A stretch of 6,357 bases of DNA, taken from Rubrivirga sp. GTDB lineage: Bacteria; Bacteroidota; Rhodothermia; Rhodothermales; Rubricoccaceae. Shown here piece by piece: positions 1-6,293 of the stretch. Position 1 is the first letter of the stretch, and each line of letters starts with the position of its first letter. The position numbers and the translations under genes are program-made. The notes beneath the pieces were generated by a model. That model searched no databases and was not told the DNA's origin. It saw only the letters and a program-made list of their open reading frames with translations. Location: assembly GCA_012269805.1 (NCBI GenBank), contig JAAXJP010000347.1, positions 1 through 6,357 on the forward strand. Direction: 5' to 3'.

Positions 1-1
1 C

Positions 2-1129
2 CTCTCGGTCGAGGCGCTCGACGCGCTCCGCGAGGCGGCCCCGGCCGACCCGTTCCCGAGCGCACCCGTCACCGAGCGGACGACGGCGTGTCTCCTCTTC
101 ACCGGCGGCACGACCGGCGCCCCGAAGGCCGCCCAGATCAGCCACGGCCAGATCGCCTGGAACGCGTTCAGCGCCCACCTCGCCGACGTCCAGGGGACGG
201 ACACCGTCCTCAACGTCTTCCCGCTCTTCCACACGGGCGGGCTGTTCGCGTTCGCCGTCCCGCTCCTGATCCTGGGCGGGACCGTCGTCCAGGCGGCGGG
301 CTTCGACGCCGACGACGTGCTCCGCCGGATCGAGGCGGAGCGGGTCACGATTTTCGGCGGCGTCCCGACGGTTTTCCAGCGCCTCGCCGCGGCCGACGGG
401 TGGGACGCCGCCGACCTCTCGTCGCTGCGGTACGCCCTGAGCGGAGGCGCGCCCCTCCCGGTCGGGCTCATCCGCCGGTACCGCGACGAGAAGGGCGTCG
501 TCTTCCGGCAGGGGTTCGGGATGACCGAGTTCGGGCCGGCCGCGTTCTCGCTGGCCGCCGCCGACGCCGAGCGGAAGGCCGGCTCCATCGGCCGCCCCAA
601 CGCCTTCGTCGAGGCCCGCGTCGTCGACCCCGAGACAGACCGGCCCGTGCCGACCGGCGCGGTCGGCGAGCTCGTCCTCCGCGGCCCGGCCGCGACGACG
701 GGCTACTTCCGCGACCCCGAGGCGACCGCCGCGGCCTTCGACGACGAGGGCTACTTCCACACCGGCGACCTCGCGCGCGTCGACGACGAGGGGTACGTCA
801 GCATCGTCGGGCGGCGGAAGGAGATGTACATCTCGGGCGGCGAGAACGTGTACCCCGCCGAGGTCGAGGCCGCCCTCGACGCGCTCCCGGCCGTCGCCCA
901 GTGCGCCGTCGTCGGCGTGCCGGACGAGGCCTGGGGCGAGGCCGGGCTCGCGTTCGTCGTCCTCGCGCCCGGCGCCGAGGCGACCGGGGCCGACCTCCTC
1001 GACGCGCTCCGCGACCGTCTCGCGCGCTACAAGGTGCCCCGCGCCGTCGTCTTCCGCGACGCGCTCCCGCTCTCGGGCGCCGGCAAGGTCCTCAAGCGCC
1101 AGCTCCTCGCGGAGGTCGTCCATGCGTAA
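2..1129 (+). CDS. Acyl-CoA synthetase (AMP-forming), 5'-truncated by window edge
   Basis: The reading frame is open from the first bases and gives 375 residues. It is the C-terminal part of an ANL-superfamily adenylate-forming enzyme, which makes acyl-CoA from a carboxylic acid, ATP and CoA through an acyl-adenylate, probably in the cytoplasm. Visible motifs, numbered from the first complete codon, are: the P-loop-like A3 motif FTGGTTGAPKAA at 33-44; SGGAP near 147-151; the A5 motif GFGMTE at 171-176; the A7 motif FHTGDL at 252-257; the hinge/A8 block GRRKEMYISGGENVYPAEVE at 270-289; and the A10 motif SGAGKVLKR with the catalytic Lys at about 362. By alignment with the second synthetase in this window, roughly 137 N-terminal residues lie upstream, so the full protein would be about 510 residues. 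A3 has PKA in place of the commoner PKG, and A5 has Phe where the family often has Tyr. Its last 8 bases overlap the next gene. The substrate cannot be told from sequence; a medium/long-chain fatty or aryl acid is plausible. Confidence 0.93.
   Translation, partial: LSVEALDALREAAPADPFPSAPVTERTTACLLFTGGTTGAPKAAQISHGQIAWNAFSAHLADVQGTDTVLNVFPLFHTGGLFAFAVPLLILGGTVVQAAGFDADDVLRRIEAERVTIFGGVPTVFQRLAAADGWDAADLSSLRYALSGGAPLPVGLIRRYRDEKGVVFRQGFGMTEFGPAAFSLAAADAERKAGSIGRPNAFVEARVVDPETDRPVPTGAVGELVLRGPAATTGYFRDPEATAAAFDDEGYFHTGDLARVDDEGYVSIVGRRKEMYISGGENVYPAEVEAALDALPAVAQCAVVGVPDEAWGEAGLAFVVLAPGAEATGADLLDALRDRLARYKVPRAVVFRDALPLSGAGKVLKRQLLAEVVHA
818..868 (+). repeat. Direct repeat copy 1 (A8 motif region of the synthetase genes)
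   Basis: This 51-base stretch matches 3395-3445 with one difference (A at 828, T at 3405); the 40 bases 829-868 are identical. It codes for the KEM(Y/F)ISGGENVYPAEVE hinge/A8 block. Paralogy and strong codon bias explain it best; it is not a mobile element. Confidence 0.85.
1111..1115 (+). promoter_or_regulatory. Shine-Dalgarno site for the KAS III-like gene
   Basis: GGAGG lies 6 bases before the ATG at 1122, inside the end of the upstream synthetase gene. This fixes the KAS III-like start at 1122 and supports translational coupling, since the start ATG overlaps the upstream stop in ATGCGTAA. Confidence 0.75.
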
Positions 1130-2177
1130 CGACCTCCCCGACGTGGGCATCGTGAGCCTGGGGATGCACCTCCCCGAGGGCGTCATGACCGCTTCCGAGA
1201 TCGCCGAGGCGAGCGGGCTCCCCGAGTGGGTCGTCCGCGACAAGCTCGGCATCGAGCAGAAGTACGTCGCCGGGCCCGACGACCACCCCAACGCGATGGC
1301 CATCGCCGCCGCGCGCGACTGCCTCGCCAAGGCCGACGTGGACCCGGCCGAGATCGACGTCGTGATCTCGACGACCGAGGAGTGGCGCGAGTACCTGATG
1401 TGGACGTGCGGCATCCACATCGCCCACGAGATCGGCGCGGTCAACGCGTGGGGCATGGACGTCCACATGCGGTGCTGCACGACGATCGCCGCGCTCCGGA
1501 TGGCGCGCGAGATGATGGTCGCGAATGACGACGTCGACACGGTCCTGATCGCGGGCGGCTACAACGTGAGCCGGTTCATCGACCTGACGAATCCGCGGAC
1601 GTCGTTCATGTTCAACATCGGGGCGGGCGCGGGGGCCATCCTGCTGAAGAAGGGGCACCCGAAAAACCACGTGCTCGGGAGCCACCTCATCTCGGACGGC
1701 TCGATGAGCACGCACGTCGTCGTCCCCGCGAGCGGAACGAAGGAGCACCCGACGCCCGAGGCCGTCGCCGCGGGGCGGTTCACGTTCGACCTCGTCGAGC
1801 CCGAGGCCATGAAGGCGCGGCTCAACGAGGTCTCGATCGACAACTGGATGGCGTGCCTCGACCGCGCCCTCGCCAAGAGCGGCCCCGGCCCCGACGGCGC
1901 GCCGCTCACTCGCGACGACGTCGATTTTTTGAATCTCATCCTCGTCAAGCCGAGCGCGCACCAGGACCTCCTCGACCGCCTCGGGCTGACCTGGGACGAC
2001 ACCGTCTACCTCAGCCGGTTCGGGCACATCGGCGAGCAGGACTCGATCATCGCGCTCATCGAGGCCGAGCGCCAGGGGAAGCTCGCTGACGGAGACCTCG
2101 TGGCCGTGATGGGCGCCGGCATCGGCTACGTGTGGGGCGCCGCCGTCGTCCGCTGGGGGGAGGCCCCGACGTCGTGA
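1122..2177 (+). CDS. Divergent 3-oxoacyl-ACP synthase III (FabH)-like protein
   Basis: The product is 351 residues, normal for a KAS III-type thiolase-fold enzyme. Family landmarks in order are: the N-terminal strand GIVSLGMHLPEG (9-20); the EWVVRDKLGI segment (35-44), matching the FabH EW..TRTGI region; the nucleophile-elbow region GMDVHMRCCTT (111-121), with Cys118 aligning to the FabH catalytic Cys and a second Cys at 119; FNIGAGAGAILL (164-175), matching the DGAGA strand; the catalytic-His motif AHQD, with His280; and the C-terminal GAGIGYVWGAAVVRW (331-345), matching the FabH GGGFTWGSALVR end. The third FabH catalytic residue, Asn of GNTS, is replaced by His302 in FGHIGEQDS. The usual role is Claisen condensation of an acyl thioester with malonyl-ACP/CoA; the Asn loss makes acyl transfer or non-decarboxylative chemistry possible. 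The gene lies between two acyl-CoA ligases and overlaps both (8 and 4 bases), so its donor is probably an acyl-CoA made by one of them. Fold assignment is secure; the reaction is not. Confidence 0.9.
   Translation: MRNDLPDVGIVSLGMHLPEGVMTASEIAEASGLPEWVVRDKLGIEQKYVAGPDDHPNAMAIAAARDCLAKADVDPAEIDVVISTTEEWREYLMWTCGIHIAHEIGAVNAWGMDVHMRCCTTIAALRMAREMMVANDDVDTVLIAGGYNVSRFIDLTNPRTSFMFNIGAGAGAILLKKGHPKNHVLGSHLISDGSMSTHVVVPASGTKEHPTPEAVAAGRFTFDLVEPEAMKARLNEVSIDNWMACLDRALAKSGPGPDGAPLTRDDVDFLNLILVKPSAHQDLLDRLGLTWDDTVYLSRFGHIGEQDSIIALIEAERQGKLADGDLVAVMGAGIGYVWGAAVVRWGEAPTS
2159..2163 (+). promoter_or_regulatory. Shine-Dalgarno site for the second synthetase
   Basis: GGAGG, at the end of a longer G-rich run from 2155, lies 10 bases before the GTG at 2174. 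It decides between this GTG and an in-frame ATG at 2132. The 2132 start would add a 14-residue arginine/glycine-rich stretch and overlap the KAS III-like gene by 46 bases. The GTG gives a clean 4-base GTGA stop/start overlap. Confidence 0.6.
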
Positions 2178-3742
2178 GCCGCTCCGACTACGTCCCCGAC
2201 TGGCTCGCTGCGCGCGCCGCCCTCACGCCCGACCGCGTCGGGCTGGTGGACTGGGCGACGGGCGACGAGACGACGTATGCCGCGTGGAACGCCCGCGCGA
2301 CGCGGACGGCCCGCCTCCTCGCCCGCCTCGGGGTCGGGAAGGGCGACCTCGTGTCGGTGATCTCCGGCAACCGGCCTGAGGTCGTCGACCTGCTGTTCGC
2401 GTGCAACAAGCTGGGCGCCGTCCTCCACAACCTGAACTGGCGGCTGACACCGCACGAGCTCCGGCCGATCGTGGCCGAGGCCGCCCCGCGCGCCCTCGTC
2501 TACGGCCCGGACCACGCCGACCGCGCCGACGCCCTCCGCGACGTCCTCGGCGACGCGCCCGTCGTCGCCCTCGGCGACGCTCGTCCCGGCGACGCGGCCC
2601 GGATAGCCGAGCGCGACGCCGAGCCGGCCGACGCGCTCCCCGACCCCGGCCTCGTCCCGGACGACCCGTGGGCCATTTTCTACACCGGCGGCACGACGGG
2701 CCTGCCGAAGGGGGCCGTTTTGACCCACGCGAACATGGCGTGGACGAGCGTCGACACGGTCACCGGCTGGGGGCTCACGGCCGACGACGCGGCGCCGGTG
2801 CAGCTCCCGCTCTTCCACATCGGCGGGTTCAACATCTTCCTGCTCCCGCTCGTCCACGTCGGCGGCCGGGTCGTGCTGTGCCGCGGGTTCGACGCCGACG
2901 AGACGTTCGACCTCGTTGCGCGCGGCGGGATCACGTGCCTGATGGGCGTCCCGACCACGTTCGGGATGCTCCAGGCCCATGCCCGCTGGGCCGCCGCCGA
3001 TTTTTCGGCGCTCCGGCTCGTGATCAGCGGCGGCGCGCCGTGCCCGCTCCCCGTGATGGAGCGGTTCTGGGACCGGGGCGTCCCCTTCAAGACCGGCTAC
3101 GGGCTGACCGAGGCGGCCGGCAACAACTTCTGGCTGCCCGACGCCGATGTCCGCCGCAAGCCCGGCTCGGTCGGCCACCCGCTGTTCCATGTCGGCGTTC
3201 GGATCGCGCGGGCGGACGGGTCCGAGGCGGCCGTCGACGAGGTCGGCGAGCTACTGATCCGGGGGCCGCACGTGATGGCCGGCTACTTCCGCCGCCCCGA
3301 GGCGACGGCCGAGGCCCTCCGCGACGGCTGGCTCTGGACCGGCGACCTCGCCCGGCGCGACGCCGACGGCTGCGTCTGGATCGCCGGCCGCGCCAAGGAG
3401 ATGTTCATCTCGGGCGGCGAGAACGTGTACCCCGCCGAGGTCGAGAGCGCGCTCCACGCCCACCCCGCCGTGGCCGAGGCCGCGCTCATCGCCGTCCCGG
3501 ACGCGCGGTGGGGCGAGGTCGGCCACGCCTTCGTCGTCCCCGAGCCGGGCCGCGACTTCGACCCGGACGCGCTCCGCGCCTTCCTCGCCGACCGGCTCGC
3601 GGGCTACAAGCGACCCCACGGATTCACCCTCGTCGACGCCCTCCCCACGACGGCCATCGGCAAGCTCGACAAGACCGCCCTGGCCACGCGATGGCGCGCG
3701 GCCGGTCTCTCTCCCTCTCCCACTCCCGAGGCCCTCCCATGA
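2174..3742 (+). CDS. Acyl-CoA synthetase (AMP-forming), complete
   Basis: The product is 522 residues, full length for a class I adenylate-forming acyl-CoA ligase. It starts at GTG, whose GTGA overlaps the upstream stop. The N-terminal domain begins SDYVPDWLAARAALTPDRVG, typical of the family. Motifs are: A3 YTGGTTGLPKG (170-180); LPLFHIGG (211-218), lining the acyl/AMP pocket in relatives; SGGAP (285-289); A5 GYGLTE (308-313); A7 WLWTGDLARRD (386-396); the hinge/A8 block GRAKEMFISGGENVYPAEVE (405-424); and A10 TTAIGKLDK with catalytic Lys497. All core catalytic residues look intact, so an active cytoplasmic enzyme is expected. It is a clear paralogue of the upstream truncated synthetase, but the stretch after A5 differs (AAGNNFWLP here, FGPAAFSLA there), suggesting different acyl specificities. 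The last ~12 residues form a Ser/Pro-rich tail outside the domain, coded by a pyrimidine tract that leads into the receptor start. The substrate is not identifiable from sequence. Confidence 0.95.
   Translation: MSRSDYVPDWLAARAALTPDRVGLVDWATGDETTYAAWNARATRTARLLARLGVGKGDLVSVISGNRPEVVDLLFACNKLGAVLHNLNWRLTPHELRPIVAEAAPRALVYGPDHADRADALRDVLGDAPVVALGDARPGDAARIAERDAEPADALPDPGLVPDDPWAIFYTGGTTGLPKGAVLTHANMAWTSVDTVTGWGLTADDAAPVQLPLFHIGGFNIFLLPLVHVGGRVVLCRGFDADETFDLVARGGITCLMGVPTTFGMLQAHARWAAADFSALRLVISGGAPCPLPVMERFWDRGVPFKTGYGLTEAAGNNFWLPDADVRRKPGSVGHPLFHVGVRIARADGSEAAVDEVGELLIRGPHVMAGYFRRPEATAEALRDGWLWTGDLARRDADGCVWIAGRAKEMFISGGENVYPAEVESALHAHPAVAEAALIAVPDARWGEVGHAFVVPEPGRDFDPDALRAFLADRLAGYKRPHGFTLVDALPTTAIGKLDKTALATRWRAAGLSPSPTPEALP
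3395..3445 (+). repeat. Direct repeat copy 2 (A8 motif region of the synthetase genes)
   Basis: This is the partner of 818-868, in the same orientation and 2577 bases downstream. Recombination between the copies would delete the KAS III-like gene and leave one hybrid synthetase. Confidence 0.85.
3728..3731 (+). promoter_or_regulatory. Weak Shine-Dalgarno-like site for the TonB receptor
   Basis: GAGG lies 7 bases before the ATG at 3739, within the pyrimidine-rich end of the second synthetase gene. The ATGA stop/start overlap suggests that re-initiation by ribosomes finishing the synthetase also contributes. Confidence 0.45.
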
Positions 3743-6240
3743 CCAGGCTACGCACCCTCCTCACCCTCCTCGCCCTTGTGCTGACCGGCGCGGCCGCGGC
3801 CGCCGCCCAGGGCACCATCCGGGGCACCGTCACCGACGGCGACACCGGCAACACGCTGCCCGGCGTGAACGTGGCCGTCGTCGGCTCGACGCTCGGCGCG
3901 ACGACCGACGCGACGGGCCGCTACGTCATCGACGACGCGCCGGCCGGGACGCACACGCTCCGCGCCACGTTCGTGGGCTTCGCCCAAACCGAGGCCACGG
4001 TCACCGTCGCCGACGGCGCCGACGTTGTCCAGGACTTCGCCCTCGCCGAGACCACGCTCGGGCTGGCCGAGCTGACGGTCGTGAGCGCGTCGCGGCGCGG
4101 CGAGAAGATCACCGACGCGCCCGCGACGATCGGCGTGATCCCGGCCCGGACCATCGAGGAGCACCCGTCGGGCAACCTCGGCGAGCTCTCGGCGCGCGTG
4201 AAGGGCGTCGACTACGTCCGGACGGGCGTGGTCGGGACGGGGTTCAACGTGCGCGGGTTCAACAGCGCGTTCAACCCGAAGAACCTCCAGATGAGCGACG
4301 GCCGGCTCTCGTCGCTGATCGCGACGGGCCTGCCGCTCGGCGCCCTCTCGACGACGATCCCCGAGGACGTCGAGCGCGTCGAGATCGTGCTCGGGCCGAC
4401 GGCCGCGCTCTACGGCCCGAACGCCCACAACGGCCTCGTCAACATCATCACAAAGGACCCCCGCGACACCGAGGGGACCACGGTCGTGGTCGGCGGCGGC
4501 AACCAGAGCGTGGTCTCGGCGCGGGGCCGCCACGCCCAGGTGATCAACGACCGGTTCGCGTTCAAGGTGGCCGCGGGCTACACGCAGGGCGAGGAGTTCG
4601 CCTACGTCGACAGCGTCTACATCGGGACGACGGCGTACGACGAGCTCGCGCTCGACCGCGACTTCGACTCGATCTCGGGCGAGGCCGCGCTCTACTACAC
4701 CCCGGCCCCGGGCCACGACCTGATCCTGACCTATGGCGGGTCGAACAACAACAACCTCGCGGTCACGAACGCCGGCCGCAACCAGATCAAGGACTGGCAG
4801 ATCCACCTGCTCCAGGCCCGCTACGTGTCCGACAACTGGTTCGCACAGGCCTACCACACCTGGAGCAGCACCGATGACACGTACGCGATCAACCAGCGGA
4901 CGCAGAACTACCAGCTCCTCCGCCTCGCGGGCGTGCCCGAGGCCGAGGCCCTCGAGCGGTCGTTCTCGCAGCAGCCGATCTTCGTCGGCGGCGCGCCGCT
5001 CCGCGACGGAGCGGGCGAGCTCGTCTTCGCCCCGCGCGGGGCCGTGTTCGTCGACAAGTCGCGCCGGATCAACGCCGAGGTCCAGTACAACAACGAATAC
5101 GCCGGGCTGCTCCCGGCCGGCGCCCTCGGCGTGACGGCGGGCGTCCAGGTCCAGCGCGACGTCGCCGACAGCCGGAACACGTACCTCCTCGACCAGGACG
5201 GGGCCATCGAGTTTGACCAGGTCGGCGTGTACGCCCAGGTCGAGGCCCCGCTCGGCGGCGGGTTCGAGCTCATCGCCGCCGCGCGAGGCGACAACCACGA
5301 GACGTACGGGTTCAACTTTATCCCGAAGGCCGGCCTCCTCTACAGCTCGCCCGTCGGCACCTTCCGCGCGACCTACGGCCAGGGCATCGCGGCCCCGACC
5401 ATCCTCAACCTGAGCGGCAACCTCTTCGGCGCGCTCGTGCTCGGCAACGGCGTGGGCTTCACGCTCAGCGACGGGTCCCAGATCGCCCCGCTCGAGGTCG
5501 AGACCATCCAGACGTTCGAGGCCGGCTACAAGCACGTCCTCGGCGGGCGCGTCTACGTCGACGCCAACGCCTACTACAACCTGAGCGAGAACTTCCTCAG
5601 CCCGCTCGTCAACATCGCGACGCAGGGCCGGACGGTGACCATGCGCGGCGACCAGCCGATCGACGAGCTCGGCGCCATCCCCGGCTTCGTGCTCACGTAC
5701 CTCAACTTCGGCAACGTCAACACCTACGGCGTCGACGTCGGCGTCAACGCCTTCCTCACCGACTGGCTGGACGCCCAGCTCAACTACTCGTACTTCGGGT
5801 TCGACCTCGACGAGACCGACCTCGCCAACGACGGCAACCAGAACGGCGTCGTCGACGAGAACGACCTCCCGCTCAACACGCCGACGCACAAGGCGAGCCT
5901 CGGGCTGACGGGCCGCCGCGGCGCCGCGTTCGGGACCGTGTTCACGCGCTGGGTCGACGCGTACGACTTCTTCTCGGGCATCAACGTGGCCGCGACCACG
6001 GACGAGGACCTGATCTACGGCGGCTCGCCGGTCGTCGAGGGCCAGCGCGTCGGGCGCGACTTCAACGAGGGCCCGCTCGGCGGCTTCGTCAACGTCGACG
6101 TCAGCGCGGGCTACCGGTTCATGGACCGGCTCACGCTCATGGGCCAGGTCGTGAACGTGTTCGACAGCGAGGTCCGGGAGTTCGTGGCGTCGCCGGCGAT
6201 CGGCCGGCTCTACACGCTCCAGCTCCGCGCTGACCTCTAG
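3739..6240 (+). CDS. TonB-dependent outer-membrane receptor with CarboxypepD_reg-like N-terminal domain
   Basis: The product is 833 residues. A Sec signal peptide is clear: MTRLR, then a Leu/Ala-rich core, with likely cleavage after Ala23 before QGTIRG. Residues about 25-103 form a carboxypeptidase-regulatory-like beta-sandwich (GTVTDGDTGNTLPGVNV; GATTDATGRYVI), usual in Bacteroidota/Rhodothermota receptors. A TonB-box-like segment ELTVVSASRR follows at 111-120. The plug spans about 121-240, with NVRGFN (170-175) and the diagnostic VERVEIVLGPTAALYG (211-226) and NGLVNIITK (231-239). The rest is a 22-strand-type beta-barrel, rich in alternating aromatic strands, ending GRLYTLQLRADL with Leu rather than the common terminal aromatic residue. 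Residues 698-709 match an EF-hand calcium loop. The protein should import a ligand using TonB/ExbBD energy. No SusD-like partner follows in this window, so a SusC-type glycan importer is not supported. It overlaps the ligase gene by 4 bases, linking import with acyl activation. The frame stays open far upstream of 3739 only because of high G+C; the signal peptide fixes the start. The ligand is unknown. Confidence 0.95.
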   Translation: MTRLRTLLTLLALVLTGAAAAAAQGTIRGTVTDGDTGNTLPGVNVAVVGSTLGATTDATGRYVIDDAPAGTHTLRATFVGFAQTEATVTVADGADVVQDFALAETTLGLAELTVVSASRRGEKITDAPATIGVIPARTIEEHPSGNLGELSARVKGVDYVRTGVVGTGFNVRGFNSAFNPKNLQMSDGRLSSLIATGLPLGALSTTIPEDVERVEIVLGPTAALYGPNAHNGLVNIITKDPRDTEGTTVVVGGGNQSVVSARGRHAQVINDRFAFKVAAGYTQGEEFAYVDSVYIGTTAYDELALDRDFDSISGEAALYYTPAPGHDLILTYGGSNNNNLAVTNAGRNQIKDWQIHLLQARYVSDNWFAQAYHTWSSTDDTYAINQRTQNYQLLRLAGVPEAEALERSFSQQPIFVGGAPLRDGAGELVFAPRGAVFVDKSRRINAEVQYNNEYAGLLPAGALGVTAGVQVQRDVADSRNTYLLDQDGAIEFDQVGVYAQVEAPLGGGFELIAAARGDNHETYGFNFIPKAGLLYSSPVGTFRATYGQGIAAPTILNLSGNLFGALVLGNGVGFTLSDGSQIAPLEVETIQTFEAGYKHVLGGRVYVDANAYYNLSENFLSPLVNIATQGRTVTMRGDQPIDELGAIPGFVLTYLNFGNVNTYGVDVGVNAFLTDWLDAQLNYSYFGFDLDETDLANDGNQNGVVDENDLPLNTPTHKASLGLTGRRGAAFGTVFTRWVDAYDFFSGINVAATTDEDLIYGGSPVVEGQRVGRDFNEGPLGGFVNVDVSAGYRFMDRLTLMGQVVNVFDSEVREFVASPAIGRLYTLQLRADL
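5830..5865 (+). other. EF-hand-type calcium-binding loop within the receptor barrel
   Basis: These bases code for DGNQNGVVDEND (residues 698-709). It fits the 12-residue EF-hand loop pattern: acidic/amide side chains at positions 1, 3, 5, 9 and 12, Gly at 6, and a hydrophobic residue at 8. It sits in an acidic stretch after the strand LNYSYFGF, probably in an extracellular loop. Calcium binding is inferred from the pattern only. Confidence 0.6.
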
Positions 6241-6262
6241 CCCTTCCGGGCCGTCGTCATCG

Positions 6263-6293
6263 GGCCGGGGCCGCCACGCGCGCGGCCCCGGCC
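6263..6293 (+). terminator. Probable transcription terminator hairpin
   Basis: A perfect 12-base-pair G+C stem (6263-6274 with 6282-6293) encloses a 7-base loop, 22 bases after the receptor stop codon. The tail GTCTCTA has only three T residues, so it is a weak Rho-independent signal. Its position just after the last gene makes a 3'-end or termination role likely. Confidence 0.6.

Noticed and set aside
88..1155. A 355-codon + strand frame overlapping the first synthetase
   Set aside because: Extremely Arg/Pro-rich out-of-frame translation. The other frame carries the A3-A10 ligase motifs.
1092..2027. Long - strand open frame opposite the KAS III-like gene
   Set aside because: Low-complexity Arg/Val/Asp/His-rich translation with no recognisable motif. 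The + strand protein has clear KAS III landmarks over the same span.
2126..3190. Long - strand open frame opposite the second synthetase
   Set aside because: Same antisense signature; the + strand carries all ligase motifs.
2401..3738. N-terminal extension of the receptor frame, giving a 1279-residue protein
   Set aside because: The extension is an Arg/Pro-rich out-of-frame reading of the ligase. The signal peptide begins at the ATG at 3739.
2..3742. Ole-type olefin pathway (OleA thiolase with OleC ligase)
   Set aside because: The KAS III-like protein lacks the Asn kept in OleA. Both ligases look like ordinary acyl-CoA synthetases, and no OleB hydrolase or OleD reductase is in the window. 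Upstream genes are unseen, so this is not fully excluded.
1122..3742. Alkylquinolone-type (pqs) pathway
   Set aside because: A ligase plus a KAS III-fold protein lacking Asn recalls PqsA with PqsC. However, only one KAS III-fold gene is present, where the pqs system has PqsB, PqsC and PqsD, and nothing shows the ligases accept anthranilate.
3748..5889. A 713-codon open frame on the - strand opposite the receptor gene
   Set aside because: Its translation is a monotonous Val/Asp/Arg/Glu/Ala mixture with no domain or motif, as expected for the antisense of a high-GC gene. The + strand has a signal peptide, plug motifs and barrel strands.
3739..6240. SusC-type glycan importer
   Set aside because: The CarboxypepD_reg-like domain fits, but the protein is shorter than typical SusC proteins and no SusD-like lipoprotein follows before the hairpin.
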